The notes: generated by a model from the letters alone, not told the origin. Counted from the stretch's first letter, positions 31,752-41,344 are shown. The stretch: DNA of 64,000 bases from Halapricum desulfuricans (GCF_017094465.1 NZ_CP064791.1:2635658-2699657), one strand, 5' to 3'. Numbers and translations are program-made.

Positions 31752-32725
31752 GTCAGACCACTCTCCGAGTCACGCAGGCCGAGGAGATACAGGAGGACGA
31801 GGACGCTGATCACGACGGCCGTCAGGAACGCGACCGCCGACGCCGACGCCCATCGTCTGGTCTCGTTGAACGCGGTGACGACCAGACAGCTCATCGACGG
31901 CACCGTCTGACACCCGGCCGTCGCGTCGATCAGCCCGTAGATGCGCATCGCGTCCATCGTGCGGAACAACATCGCGACGAGCAGCGGCCCCGAGATCAGC
32001 GGCAGCGTGATGTACTTGAAGCGCTGCCAAGGTGACGCACCGGTCACCTTCGCGACGTCGTAGAGCTGCCGGTCGATACTCTGCAATCCGGCGAGGATGA
32101 GCAGCGCCATGAACGCCGATGTCTTCCAGACGTCGGCGACGAGTACGATCAGGAACGAATCGGTGGTCGTCGATAGCGGGTTCGACCCGAAGACGCCGAT
32201 CGACTGCATGAACTCCGTCGCGAAGCCGACTCGCGTGCTGAACATCAGGTAGAAGATCATCGCCTGGATGACGATCGGGATCGCGTAGGGGATGATGATC
32301 GCCACGCGGACCCACCGGCGCCCGCGGAAGTCCTGGTCGAGGATCAGCGCCTGTCCGAACCCGATCGCCGTCTCGAGCAGCACACTGAGGATCGCAAAGG
32401 CAAGCGTTGCGAACAGCGCCTGTTGCAGGATCGGCGTCTGGAAGGACGGGTCAAGGAACTGCTGTGGGAGCAAGGTCTCCCCGGTCAACAGCTCGACGTA
32501 GTGTTCGAACCCAATGAACTCCCCGAACGGGTCCGCCGACAGGATCGCGTCCGCGCGCAGCGAGAACCGGAAGGTCTGGATCAGCGGGAAGAACGCGACG
32601 ACCGCGAGCAGGAGAAACGCTGGGCCCAGCAGCAGGTACGCGAACACCGCGTCGCTCCGGGTTTCCAGCCAGTTCAACGGACGCGCGAGGAGTCGCGCGT
32701 TCGTCCGGTCGGTATCTGTGCTCAC
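31748..32725 (-). CDS. Sugar ABC transporter permease (MalF type)
   Basis: The 325-residue permease starts with GTG at 32725 (VSTDTDRTNARLLAR). It has six predicted helices, including FAYLLLGPAFLLLAVVAFFPLIQTF and AIIIPYAIPIVIQAMIFYLM, and the EAA loop DRQLYDVAKVTGASPWQRFKYITLPLISG. Two cysteines lie in the loop GCQTVPSMSCLVV and may pair outside. It would form the heterodimeric channel with the MalG-type subunit. Substrate is probably an alpha-glucoside such as maltose or trehalose, inferred from the neighbouring GH13 genes. Confidence 0.92.
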   Translation of the reverse strand: MSTDTDRTNARLLARPLNWLETRSDAVFAYLLLGPAFLLLAVVAFFPLIQTFRFSLRADAILSADPFGEFIGFEHYVELLTGETLLPQQFLDPSFQTPILQQALFATLAFAILSVLLETAIGFGQALILDQDFRGRRWVRVAIIIPYAIPIVIQAMIFYLMFSTRVGFATEFMQSIGVFGSNPLSTTTDSFLIVLVADVWKTSAFMALLILAGLQSIDRQLYDVAKVTGASPWQRFKYITLPLISGPLLVAMLFRTMDAMRIYGLIDATAGCQTVPSMSCLVVTAFNETRRWASASAVAFLTAVVISVLVLLYLLGLRDSESGLT

Positions 32726-32741
32726 GTGTCAGACACCTTGA

Positions 32742-34184
32742 TTAGACGCTCTGCTCGATGTCTTCGAGTTGACCCTCGAGGTCGGACATCGCCTGCTGGG
32801 GCGACTTCTCCCCGAGGTAGGCGTTGTGGATCTCCTCGGCGACGACCGGCGACTGGTCGGGCCAGACGGCCGTCACGGGGCGCGGCACGGTGTTGCGCGC
32901 GGCGACGGCCATCGTGTCCAGGAAGTTCCCGATCGGACCGACGTTGTCCGGGTTGGCGTTCTCGAGGACTTCCGGAACCGGCGGCGGGTTGCCGACCTCC
33001 TCGAAGATCGTGTTCATCACGCTCTCGTTGGCGAACGACTCGAGGACCTGGACGGCGTCGTCCGTCCGGTCGCTGTTCGGATTAATCGTGAGGTGCCAGC
33101 CGCCCAGGGCGTGGCTCGATCCGCCAGTCCCTTCGTAGCTGCCCTCGCCCTCTTCGACGGCGTAGGGGATCGGCATCACACCGTAGTCCGCGTCGTCGAA
33201 TTCGCCGTCGTTGAAGTTGATCGGGATGGCGTAGGGCCAGTTGCGGTGGAAGACCGCGTTGCCGTTGGTAAAGGGTGCACGCGCGTCCTCTTCGGTCCAC
33301 TCGAGGATGTCCGTGTTCGTGATCTGGGGGTAGTCCGGATGCGCGTTGTTAGCGTCGGGGCCGTTCATGAACGACCGCATCATCCGAATCGTGTCGTGGA
33401 CCGGCTGTTCGTTGACCGTGATCGGCCGGTCGCCGATCGGTCCGAACAGGTTCTCGTGGTCGCCGAAGTACGCCCCGCCCCAAGAGGTCATCGTCTCGTT
33501 GAACGTACAGCAGGACAGTCCGACGTAGCTGTCGGCCTGGGTCGTGAAGCCGTACTCGACGCCGCTTTGCTCCCAGGTGTCCGCGGCGATCTCCGAAAAG
33601 CGCTGCCAGGTCATCGGCTCGGTCGCCCAGTTCTCGCCTTCGGGGTCGTAGCCGGCGTCCTCGACGAGGTCCTTCCGGTAGTGCATCACCGGGTAGTCCG
33701 GGAACAGCGGCAGTCCGTACAGGTCACCCGATTGCGGGTGGCTCGCCGTCTGGACGGCCGCGTCCAGGTAATCGTTTTGGACGTAATCCAGCGTCTCCTG
33801 GGACAGCTCCTCGCTCAGGTTGACGAGCTGATCACGGACGATGAACGGAATCGTCCACCCCGAGTCCATCATGAAGATGTCGGGATCGGATCGGCCCGCG
33901 TCGAGACCGGAAATGAACTGCTCCCGGCGCGACCCGCTTTCGAAGTCGCCGGCGTTGATCGTGACGTCGATATCCTCGCTGAGGCCGGCGTCGTACAGCG
34001 CATCGACAACTGCGTCCTCGGCGTCCTTGTATTGCTGATCCGCCGTGAGCGTGATCGAACCGTCACCGCCACCGCCACCACAACCCGCAAGGGTCAACGC
34101 GACGCCCGCTGCGCCCGCTGTCTTGACGAACCGTCGGCGCGATACTCCGGACACTGACTCGCTGCTCACCTGATAGCGATTCAT
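32742..34184 (-). CDS. Sugar ABC transporter substrate-binding lipoprotein (Tat signal)
   Basis: The 480-residue protein begins MNRYQVSSESVSGVSRRRFV, a twin-arginine signal (SRRRFVK) followed by a hydrophobic run and the lipobox LAGC, so it is exported folded by Tat and lipid-anchored. The body is an extracellular solute-binding protein of the MalE/UgpB type with GNAVFHRNWPYAIPINF and YGVMPIPYAVEEGEGSYEG. It captures the sugar for the permeases below. A TATA-like TTATAT (34211-34216, minus strand) and an operator-like motif over the start codon (34182-34197) imply a leaderless, sugar-regulated transcript that runs through all four genes. Confidence 0.92.
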   Translation of the reverse strand: MNRYQVSSESVSGVSRRRFVKTAGAAGVALTLAGCGGGGGDGSITLTADQQYKDAEDAVVDALYDAGLSEDIDVTINAGDFESGSRREQFISGLDAGRSDPDIFMMDSGWTIPFIVRDQLVNLSEELSQETLDYVQNDYLDAAVQTASHPQSGDLYGLPLFPDYPVMHYRKDLVEDAGYDPEGENWATEPMTWQRFSEIAADTWEQSGVEYGFTTQADSYVGLSCCTFNETMTSWGGAYFGDHENLFGPIGDRPITVNEQPVHDTIRMMRSFMNGPDANNAHPDYPQITNTDILEWTEEDARAPFTNGNAVFHRNWPYAIPINFNDGEFDDADYGVMPIPYAVEEGEGSYEGTGGSSHALGGWHLTINPNSDRTDDAVQVLESFANESVMNTIFEEVGNPPPVPEVLENANPDNVGPIGNFLDTMAVAARNTVPRPVTAVWPDQSPVVAEEIHNAYLGEKSPQQAMSDLEGQLEDIEQSV

Positions 34185-34197
34185 TACAGGTGTTGTT
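34182..34197. promoter_or_regulatory. TACAAC-N4-GTTGTA-type operator over the ABC operon start
   Basis: The plus strand reads CATTACAGGTGTTGTT, with an uninterrupted ACAGGTGTTGT core; it matches the reverse complement of the consensus at 12 of 16 positions. It covers the start codon of the binding-protein gene and lies downstream of the TATA-like box, a blocking position. Confidence 0.55.
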
Positions 34198-34413
34198 ATT
34201 GATAGACACCCATATAATTGTTTTGATAACTATAATTCACCATATATAACTATACTTTCATTGACTCGGTCGCAGATAGGTGGTTGCGGGACAGGGGCTC
34301 CGGAGGAGTCGGTCTGCCGACAGCCTGCAAAAGTTAAACCACTCGAGCGGGAACGGTAGGATATCCGTGTCACGAGCAATCGACGGGCGTCACCGATCAC
34401 GAGGAGTGTAACT
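34185..34413. other. AT-rich divergent promoter region
   Basis: The first 75 bp are AT-rich and hold the promoter of the minus-strand ABC operon. The rest is GC-richer with no ORF. A ribosome-binding-like GAGGAG lies just before the plus-strand gene at 34414. No RNA gene is seen. Confidence 0.5.
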
Positions 34414-34836
34414 ATGGGCCTACGCGCATGGTTAGAGAAGGTGTTTTTCGGCGGTGCGGAGCTGTCGGTCCTCTCGACGCCGGGCTTCGCGGTCGTCGTG
34501 TTCGCACAGGTACTGTATCCGACTGCCACTCCGCTCGCGGGTAGCGCCGCGATCGTCGCCGGCAGCGTCGCACTCGCGGCGTTCCGGGCCGATTCACCCG
34601 ACGTGGGGGACTGGCCGCGGCGCTCGGAGCTGACGACAATGCCGCTGCGAATGACCTACTTCAGCGTGCTGTTCTTCCTCGCGTCGATCGGCGTCAGCTA
34701 CGTCGCGGTCACGCTGGACGCGCTCTGGCTCACCCCGCTGGGTGCGGTCGTACAGGTCGCCGGGCTCGCGGCGTTCCCGGCCGCCTACCACGCGGTCCAC
34801 GGCGAACCCGTCCAGAAGCCGGTCCAGCGGGTGTGA
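34414..34836 (+). CDS. Small haloarchaeal membrane protein
   Basis: The 140-residue protein has four hydrophobic segments: TPGFAVVVFAQVLYPTA, AAIVAGSVALAAF, TYFSVLFFLASIGVSYVAVTLDAL and LGAVVQVAGLAAFPAAYHAV. The N-terminus MGLRAWLEKVFFGGAELS is amphipathic. GAGGAG 10 nt before the ATG supports the start. No catalytic motif is seen and I do not recognise the family. It stands alone between the two sugar transport clusters. Confidence 0.65.
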   Translation: MGLRAWLEKVFFGGAELSVLSTPGFAVVVFAQVLYPTATPLAGSAAIVAGSVALAAFRADSPDVGDWPRRSELTTMPLRMTYFSVLFFLASIGVSYVAVTLDALWLTPLGAVVQVAGLAAFPAAYHAVHGEPVQKPVQRV

Positions 34837-35009
34837 CCGCGGACACGGCAGTCGAGTAGTCGAGTGGCCCATACAGAAGTCGGTACCCGAGCCGACAGTC
34901 GTACCGTCCCGCCCGCGGAGAACGAAGGCGACACGACAGTCAGCGACCGCAGCGCGCGATTGTCACGGCGAGGAAAGATATAGGCACCCTCCAGTCAAAC
35001 AGAGGGGGT
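34837..35009. other. Intergenic stretch before the AGE-family gene
   Basis: No ORF, RNA gene or operator motif was found. GAGGGGG at 35002-35008 lies against the ATG at 35010. Confidence 0.4.
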
Positions 35010-36191
35010 ATGGCGCCGGATTACTCCGATCCTGACTGGCTCCGGGACCGAATGACGGACGTGCTGTCGTTTTACTATCCGGGCTGTATGGACGACGAAA
35101 ACGGCGGGTATATCGCACAACTCGACGAGGAGACCGGCCGGGTGTACGACGGGCAGTCGAAGCACCTCGTCGCGACCGCCAGGTTCGTCGTTAACTTCTG
35201 TCTCGGGGACCGCTACGACGGGGCCGACTGGTGCCGTCCGGCGGCCGAACACGGCGTCTCGTTTCTGCGGGAGCACCACCGCGACTCCGGGACAGGGGGG
35301 CACGACTGGCTGCTGAAGGGGACGGAGACGATCGACGACACGCGGGTTTGTTACGGACACGCGTTCGCGCTGTTGGCGTACGCTCGGGCGTACGAGGCCG
35401 GCATCAGCGACGACGCCCCCCTCGAAGAAGCCTACGACGTGCTGCTGGAGCGGTTCTGGGAGCCCGAACACGACCTCTGCAAGAGCGAGTTCTCGGGCGA
35501 TTTCTCCGAGAGCGAGGACTACCGCGGACAGAACGCCAACATGCACACCTGTGAGGCGATGCTGGCCGCCTACGAGGCGACCGGCGAACAGCGGTACCTC
35601 GACCGGGCGCGGGAGATCGCCCACGCGCTGACAGTCCGGCTCGCCGAAGAGACCGACGGCCTCCTCTGGGAACACTACACCGAAGACTGGGAGCACGATT
35701 TCGCGTACAACCGCGACGAGCCGCGCCACCAGTTCCGACCGTGGGGGTATCAGCCGGGCCACCACATCGAGTGGGCCAAGCTGCTGGCCGTCCTCGATCG
35801 CTATACGGACACCGAGTGGGCGCTCGATCGAGCAGTCGAGTTGTTCGACGACGCCGTCGATCACGGCTGGGACGACGAATACGGCGGGTTCTACTACACG
35901 TTCGATCGGGAAGGCGAGCCGATCGTCGAGGACAAGTACGGCTGGCCAGTCGCCGAAGGGATCGGTGCGGCCGCCGCGCTGGCGGAGCGAACCGGGGACG
36001 ATCGATACCTCGACTGGTACGAACGGCTGTGGGACTACGCGGAAGCGAACCTGACGGCACCCGGTGGCAACTGGTACGAAAAGCTGTCGCGAACGAACGA
36101 GCCCTACGAGACGTCGGACGGCCCCGCGGTCGAGCCGGGCTATCATCCGATCGGGGCGTGTTTCGAGGGGCTGCGATCGCTCACGGAGTAG
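35010..36191 (+). CDS. AGE-family sugar epimerase/isomerase
   Basis: The 393-residue protein is an N-acylglucosamine 2-epimerase-family (alpha/alpha)6 barrel. It has DGQSKHLVATARFVVNF, DTRVCYGHAFALLAYARAYEAG, YRGQNANMHTCEAMLAAYEATGEQRYLDRAREIA and WGYQPGHHIEWAKLL, which carry the conserved catalytic histidines and Arg/Glu/Trp residues. Members act as aldose-ketose isomerases (mannose/glucose to fructose) or as 2-epimerases of N-acyl sugars or disaccharides. The sugar-island context favours a hexose isomerase feeding the PfkB kinase. No ATP-binding loop of renin-binding-protein type is seen. Confidence 0.85.
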   Translation: MAPDYSDPDWLRDRMTDVLSFYYPGCMDDENGGYIAQLDEETGRVYDGQSKHLVATARFVVNFCLGDRYDGADWCRPAAEHGVSFLREHHRDSGTGGHDWLLKGTETIDDTRVCYGHAFALLAYARAYEAGISDDAPLEEAYDVLLERFWEPEHDLCKSEFSGDFSESEDYRGQNANMHTCEAMLAAYEATGEQRYLDRAREIAHALTVRLAEETDGLLWEHYTEDWEHDFAYNRDEPRHQFRPWGYQPGHHIEWAKLLAVLDRYTDTEWALDRAVELFDDAVDHGWDDEYGGFYYTFDREGEPIVEDKYGWPVAEGIGAAAALAERTGDDRYLDWYERLWDYAEANLTAPGGNWYEKLSRTNEPYETSDGPAVEPGYHPIGACFEGLRSLTE

Positions 36192-36199
36192 TCGCAGCC

Positions 36200-36904
36200 T
36201 CACTCGCCCGACGACATCGCGCGGTCTCCGTCTCGTTCGCCGGCAGCGATGGAGGTGACACCGCGCGACCAGAACGCGACGACGACCACTTCGGCGTAGA
36301 ACGCGAGGAAGAACCCGACAGCGATCCGCTGCAGCGCTCCGGCCGCCGAAAGCAACACCGATCCGACGACGAGACCGACCACGACGTTGTAGAAGTAGGC
36401 CGCATCGGCGGCCGACGAGCGCAGTACCGAGGGGTCGAAAGCAGCCCTGACGCGCCCGCGAACGCCGTAATTCGTCAGCGCGGCCGGCAGGAGATAGATG
36501 AACGACATCGCGAGCAGAATCGACGCCGTCGAGCCGGCGACGAACCCGAGCGACGTCCCGAGCGTGATCGATCCGGGGTCGACCGACTGTTCGGTGAGCC
36601 CGAAGACCGTCACGAGTAGCGTCACGAACGCCGGCGACAGGTAGAGGCCGACGACGAACGTGGCCCCGAGCCCGCGACGGACGATTTCGCCGAGATCGTC
36701 GAACCCTGGCAGCGAGTCGAAGCGGGTCGTCCAGTCCCGGCTCGCGATCGTGGACAGTGTCGTCACGAGATAGCCGGCGACCACGATCAACGGGAGGACG
36801 GGAATATAGACGCTCAGCAGATGGAGACCGCCGCCGATCAACAGCACGTCGACGGCGCGCTGGCCGCGAAACGGGAACGTCAGTGGTTCCGGGAGCATCG
36901 ACAC
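36200..36904 (-). CDS. DUF4013-type membrane protein
   Basis: The 234-residue protein (ATG at 36904, or M3 at 36898) has a PFRGQRAVDVLLIGGGLHLLSVYIPVLPLIVVAGYLV start typical of DUF4013 proteins, which begin with an amphipathic F-R segment followed by several helices. About five membrane segments follow and the tail is charged. Function of the family is unknown. It lies immediately downstream (47 bp) of the second ABC operon on the same strand and could be cotranscribed. Confidence 0.7.
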   Translation of the reverse strand: MSMLPEPLTFPFRGQRAVDVLLIGGGLHLLSVYIPVLPLIVVAGYLVTTLSTIASRDWTTRFDSLPGFDDLGEIVRRGLGATFVVGLYLSPAFVTLLVTVFGLTEQSVDPGSITLGTSLGFVAGSTASILLAMSFIYLLPAALTNYGVRGRVRAAFDPSVLRSSAADAAYFYNVVVGLVVGSVLLSAAGALQRIAVGFFLAFYAEVVVVAFWSRGVTSIAAGERDGDRAMSSGE

Positions 36905-36951
36905 TCCGGACGAGACGTCCCTGAATCAAGTGCGTTCCGGGATCGCAACAG

Positions 36952-38097
36952 CTAGAACTCGAACTCCGACTGTTCGGCCGTCGACATCGAGCGGTTGTGG
37001 AGCGCGTCGCCGGTACGGGCGTCGAAGAGATGGATCGCCTCGGACGGGATCTCGGCATCGACCCGATCGCCCGCAGCGACTCGCCGCATCCCGCCGACCG
37101 TCGCCACGAACGTCTCGGGCTCTTCGTCGTCGGGGTCGAACGTCAGGTGGACGTTGTTCTCGTCGCCCTTCGGCTCGACAACATCGATTGTCACCGCGTA
37201 GGTGTGCGTGTCGTCGTCGGTATTGTCGACGACGATATCTTCCGGGCGGATCCCGAGGACGACGCGTTCGGTCCCGTCGATCGCTTCCCGATGTTCGTCG
37301 GTCAGTTCGTAATCGAAGTTCTCACCGACAAGCCGACCGTCTTCGAGTTCCATCTCGAAGAAGTTCATCGACGGTTCGCCGATGAAGCCGGCGACGAACT
37401 GGTTTGCGGGTTCGTGATAACACTCCAGCGGCGTGCCGACCTGCTGGAGGACGCCGTCGTTGAGGATCGCGATGCGGTCACCCATCGTCATCGCTTCGGT
37501 CTGATCGTGAGTGACGTAGATTGTCGTCACACCGAGATCTTCCTGGAGACGCTGGAGTTCGGTCCGCATCTGGGCCCGCAGTTTCGCGTCCAGATTCGCA
37601 AGCGGCTCGTCCATCAGGAACGCCGCCGGCTCGCGGACGATCGCCCGCCCGAGCGCGACCCGCTGTTGCTGGCCGCCCGACAGCTCCCCGGGCTTGCGAT
37701 CGAGGAGCTCCTCGATGCCCATCATTTCGGCAGTGTCGGTGACGCGCTGGTCGATCTCGTCGTCCGACATATCCGTCGACTCCTCCAGACCGAACGCCAT
37801 GTTCCCACGGACGGTCATGTGGGGATACAGCGCATAGCTCTGGAACACCATCGCGGTGTCCCTGTTCTGGGGCCGCTTGTCGTTTATCAGTTCGTCGCCG
37901 AGCCGGATCGTTCCGGAGGTGACCGACTCCAGCCCGGCGATCATCCGGAGCGTCGTCGACTTCCCGCAGCCGGACGGCCCGACGAGAACGAGAAACTCCT
38001 CGTCGTCGATGTCCAGCGATACGTCGTCGACGGCGACGATTTCACCCTCGTCGTCCTCGAATACCTTCGTGACGTTGTCGAGTTGTAGTTCTGCCAT
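36952..38097 (-). CDS. Sugar ABC transporter ATP-binding protein (second system)
   Basis: The 381-residue MsmK/UgpC-like ATPase has Walker A GPSGCGKST, VFQSYALYPHM, signature LSGGQQQRVALGR, Walker B FLMDEPLANLD and YVTHDQTEAMTMGD. The C-terminus has the TOBE domain with VLGIRPEDIVV and ends EFEF. It is a paralogue of the ATPase at 29645 and serves the permease and binding-protein genes that precede it in the same operon; its start codon lies 2 bp from the end of the permease gene. Confidence 0.93.
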   Translation of the reverse strand: MAELQLDNVTKVFEDDEGEIVAVDDVSLDIDDEEFLVLVGPSGCGKSTTLRMIAGLESVTSGTIRLGDELINDKRPQNRDTAMVFQSYALYPHMTVRGNMAFGLEESTDMSDDEIDQRVTDTAEMMGIEELLDRKPGELSGGQQQRVALGRAIVREPAAFLMDEPLANLDAKLRAQMRTELQRLQEDLGVTTIYVTHDQTEAMTMGDRIAILNDGVLQQVGTPLECYHEPANQFVAGFIGEPSMNFFEMELEDGRLVGENFDYELTDEHREAIDGTERVVLGIRPEDIVVDNTDDDTHTYAVTIDVVEPKGDENNVHLTFDPDDEEPETFVATVGGMRRVAAGDRVDAEIPSEAIHLFDARTGDALHNRSMSTAEQSEFEF

Positions 38098-38099
38098 TG

Positions 38100-38978
38100 T
38101 TAAGCACCTCCGCCTGCGACACCTTCAGCGAACTGTTCACCGAAGATGATGTACACCAGCAGCGTCGGCAGGGCCGTGATGAACGCCCCCGCCATCTGCA
38201 GGTTGTACTGACCAACCATCGATCCCTGCAGTGCACTGAGTTCCATCGTTACCACGTCGTTGGCAGGATTGCCGACCAGAACGAGCGCGAACAGTAGATC
38301 GTTCCAGATATTCGTGAACTGGTAGATGAGCGTCACGACGAACATCGGGATCGACAGCGGGAGGATGATCCGCCAGTAGATCTTCGCGATACCCGCGCCG
38401 TCGAGGCGGGCCGCCTCGAGCATCGACGTGTCGATGGACTTGTAGTGCGATCGGAACAGCAGCGTACAGATCGGGATCCCGTATGCCGAGTGAGTGACCA
38501 TCAACGCGATCAGTCCGGATCGGTTGGCCAGCGGATCGGAGAACGCGAGGATCTCCGCCGGATTGACTATCGTCGCCCAGAACTGCGACAGCGGTACCAG
38601 CACGGACTGGTAGGGGATAAAGATCCCCGCGATGAACAGCATGAGGACGAACGTCTGTCCCTTCCAATCGGTGTTAGTCAGTCCGTAGGCCGCGAGGCTC
38701 CCGAACAGCGCCGACAGGACCGTCGCCGGGATCGTGAACAGGAGGCTGTTGACCAGTCCGCTGCGGAGTCGATCGAACGCGTTGAACCACGGATCGACCG
38801 TGAACTCTCCGAGCGCGGGAGCAAACGGTGACGTCTCGAAGAATCCCTGCTGGGTTTTGAAGGCCGTGACGATACCGGACTCAAGCGGCGAGAGGTATAC
38901 CACGACCATGAGCAGGAGAGCGACGTACAGGGCGATGCGATTCAGACCGGGACCTCGTCTCGTAGTTGATTCTGCCAT
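38100..38978 (-). CDS. Sugar ABC transporter permease (second system, MalG type)
   Basis: The 292-residue permease has six helices (LNRIALYVALLLMVVVYLSPLESG, SLLFTIPATVLSALFGSLAAYGL, FVLMLFIAGIFIPYQSVLVPL) and the EAA loop DTSMLEAARLDGAGIAKIYWRIILPLSIP. The SPLESGIVTAFKTQQGFFETSPF segment resembles glucose permeases of the GtsC type. Its ATG overlaps the stop of the next permease by one base. The C-terminal VAGGGA tail is short and ends 2 bp before the ATPase gene. Confidence 0.92.
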   Translation of the reverse strand: MAESTTRRGPGLNRIALYVALLLMVVVYLSPLESGIVTAFKTQQGFFETSPFAPALGEFTVDPWFNAFDRLRSGLVNSLLFTIPATVLSALFGSLAAYGLTNTDWKGQTFVLMLFIAGIFIPYQSVLVPLSQFWATIVNPAEILAFSDPLANRSGLIALMVTHSAYGIPICTLLFRSHYKSIDTSMLEAARLDGAGIAKIYWRIILPLSIPMFVVTLIYQFTNIWNDLLFALVLVGNPANDVVTMELSALQGSMVGQYNLQMAGAFITALPTLLVYIIFGEQFAEGVAGGGA

Positions 38979-40045
38979 CAGAGTTCACCTCGTCTGTATT
39001 CGTAGTAGAGGTACGGTGTGACGATACTGAGCGCCAGCGCGAACAGGATCATAGCGATCGTCGAACCGTACGCCCAGTTGGTCACACCGAACGATTCGCG
39101 ATACATCATCATCGCGAGGATGTCCGCCGACTGGCCCGGCCTGGTCCCGAACATGACGTAGAGGAAGTCGAAGGCCTTCAGCGCGAACACCATCAACACG
39201 ACGGCGGCACTGACCGTCGATGCACGCAACTGCGGGACGATGACCCGCCAGTACATCTTCAGGAGGTTCGCGCCGTCGACCTTCGCGGCCTCGTACTGAT
39301 CGGTCGGTATGGCCCGCAGACCGGCGAGGTACACGACCATGCAGTAGCCGCTGAACTGCCAGATCAACGCGAATATGACGGCGAACAACTTCGTCTGGGG
39401 ATCGCTGATCCACTGCATCGTCAGCCCCCCCAGTCCGACCGTCCGGAGGACCTCGTTTATCATCCCCGAGGAGGGGTTGTACATCCACGACCAGAACAGA
39501 GCCGTCACGACGAACGAGAGGCTCATCGGGAGCAAGTAGATCGTCCGGAACGTGTTCTCGAAGCGGATGTTCCGGTCGACGAGGATCGCCAGCAGGAGGC
39601 CGACGATCAGCGCCACGACGGTGAAGAGGATCAGCAGGACAATCGTGTTCCGCAGCGCCCAGTACTCCTGGGGGCCGTTGACCGGGATCGGGACGAACCC
39701 GAACAGCCAGTCGCCGCTCCAGGCCTCAATGAAGAACTCCCCGTAGTTACCCAGATCGAGCGACCCGTAGTTCGGGTCCCCGAGTCCGCTCCAGTCAGTC
39801 AGCGAGATGAGGAAGTTCCAGCCGATCGCACCGTACACGAACAGCGCCGTGAGCAGTCCGGCCGGAACCCAGAACGGCATCGACCGGACGAACTCGCTAT
39901 CGGAGATTCTGGAACGGGCCGATTCCACTGGGCTGTCCTCCGATCCGGACTCGGCAACGGTGCCGCCATCTGTGCGTACTGACGCCTCGTCGGCCGAGCT
40001 ACCGGCACCGCTATCGCCTCGGAGTAGCGAGATAGGAGAGCGCAT
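38978..40045 (-). CDS. Sugar ABC transporter permease (second system, MalF type)
   Basis: The 355-residue protein carries an unusually long acidic N-tail (about 50 residues, GAGSSADEASVRTDGGTVAE) before six helices, beginning MPFWVPAGLLTALFVYGAIGWNFLISLTDW. The EAA loop is PTDQYEAAKVDGANLLKMYWRVIVPQLRAS. The pattern fits glucose/mannose-type GtsB permeases. Gene order binding protein, permease, permease, ATPase is the same as in the first system, but the sequences differ widely, so the two operons are not a recent duplication. Confidence 0.91.
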   Translation of the reverse strand: MRSPISLLRGDSGAGSSADEASVRTDGGTVAESGSEDSPVESARSRISDSEFVRSMPFWVPAGLLTALFVYGAIGWNFLISLTDWSGLGDPNYGSLDLGNYGEFFIEAWSGDWLFGFVPIPVNGPQEYWALRNTIVLLILFTVVALIVGLLLAILVDRNIRFENTFRTIYLLPMSLSFVVTALFWSWMYNPSSGMINEVLRTVGLGGLTMQWISDPQTKLFAVIFALIWQFSGYCMVVYLAGLRAIPTDQYEAAKVDGANLLKMYWRVIVPQLRASTVSAAVVLMVFALKAFDFLYVMFGTRPGQSADILAMMMYRESFGVTNWAYGSTIAMILFALALSIVTPYLYYEYRRGEL

Positions 40046-40051
40046 TCTATC

Positions 40052-41344
40052 CTACACGTCGAATGCGTCCGTCAGGCCGTTGTAGGCCGGTCCGATGTTC
40101 CAGTCCCCGTTGAACGTCGAGAAGACGCCCTCGACGTTGCTCTTGACCTCCGGGGTGACGCCAGTCCCGTGAGCGATAGACGGCGGCTGGGCCGTGGAGT
40201 TGTTGAAGTCCTCGCGCTGGGCAGTGAGGAACGGCCCGAACTCGTCGTCCGGCACGTCTGTCCGCGGCGGGATCGATCCCTTGATCGGGTTGAACGCCTC
40301 CTGACCGGCGACGGATCCACAGTAGCTGAGCCACTGCTCGGTCGCGTCGGGAGAGGGGTTCGGTTCCGGCATCACGAACGAGTCGGTGACGACGTGATAG
40401 ACCTCCGCCGTTCCGGGGAACGGCACGTAGTTCCAGTCCGACTCGAACTCGAAGTCCTCGGCGGACTTGTACTGGCCGGCCGCCCAGTCGCCCTGGTGGA
40501 GGAACGCGGCGTTGCCCTGGATGACGGCGGTGTTAGCCTGGTCCCAGGCGACGGACCCCGCGTCCTCGTTGAAGTACTCGCTGTAGTCGGCGACCATCTG
40601 AAGAGCGTCTCGTACGGCCGTCTCGTTGGCCGAAACGTTCCCGTCAAGCACGTCCAGGTACGTGTCGACGCCCTCCATACCGATCAAGACGTTCTCCCAG
40701 AGCTGGATGGTCGACCACGGGGCCTGCGTCTGGTGAGCCATCGGCGTCGCGTCGGTGTCGGACGCGATCGTCTCCATCGCGTCAAGGACATCCGTCGGTG
40801 ACGATAGCCCGGACGGGTCGATATCGGCCGACTCGAGGACCTCGACGTTGTAAAAGAGGTTGTTCAGGCGGTGGATGTTCAGCGGGACCGCGACGTAGTT
40901 ACCGTCGTCGTCCTTGGACAGTTCTTTGACGCCGTCGAGATAGGCGTCTTCCATCTCGGAGTCCCAGACGCTGTCACCGATGTCCGCGAGGACGTCCGAT
41001 TCGGTGTACGTGTCCATGGCCTTGCCCGGCCAGATCTGGAACGTGCTCGGCGGATTCTCGTTGAGGACGCGGCTCTGAATCTCCGTGTCCAGCGCGCTGC
41101 CGGCACCGCCCGGCGCCGGGTTGTTCGACACGGGAACGTCGGGGTGCTCCTCTTTGAACCCCTCGATCAACGCGTCGATCGCGTCCTTTTCTCCGCCCGC
41201 AGTCCACCAGTGGACGATCTCGAGTTCGTCCTCGCCGTCGCCATCACCATCACCGCCGTTACAGCCCGCAAGCATACCGACTGTGGCCGCCCCTGTGGCT
41301 CGAAGTACGTTCCGTCTCGAAAGGATAGTTGTGTTGTCTGACAT
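40052..41344 (-). CDS. Sugar ABC transporter substrate-binding lipoprotein (second system)
   Basis: The ATG at 41344 (MSDNTTILSRRNVLRATG) gives 430 residues with a twin-arginine signal (SRRNVLRA) and lipobox LAGC at about residue 29. After an acidic linker the mature domain starts ELEIVHWWTAGGEKDAIDALIEGFKEEHPDVPV, the motif of glucose-type (GtsA) binding proteins. PFPGTAEVYHVVTDSFVMPEPN and ALQMVADYSEYFNEDAGSVAWD support this. Likely ligand is glucose or another monosaccharide. No clear copy of the TACAAC palindrome lies upstream, only a TACAAT half-site at about 41430, so control may differ from the first system. Confidence 0.92.
   Translation of the reverse strand: MSDNTTILSRRNVLRATGAATVGMLAGCNGGDGDGDGEDELEIVHWWTAGGEKDAIDALIEGFKEEHPDVPVSNNPAPGGAGSALDTEIQSRVLNENPPSTFQIWPGKAMDTYTESDVLADIGDSVWDSEMEDAYLDGVKELSKDDDGNYVAVPLNIHRLNNLFYNVEVLESADIDPSGLSSPTDVLDAMETIASDTDATPMAHQTQAPWSTIQLWENVLIGMEGVDTYLDVLDGNVSANETAVRDALQMVADYSEYFNEDAGSVAWDQANTAVIQGNAAFLHQGDWAAGQYKSAEDFEFESDWNYVPFPGTAEVYHVVTDSFVMPEPNPSPDATEQWLSYCGSVAGQEAFNPIKGSIPPRTDVPDDEFGPFLTAQREDFNNSTAQPPSIAHGTGVTPEVKSNVEGVFSTFNGDWNIGPAYNGLTDAFDV

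Noticed and set aside
36952..41344. The two ABC operons as a recent duplication
   Set aside because: Gene order is the same but permeases and binding proteins differ widely in sequence, and only the ATPases are clearly alike.
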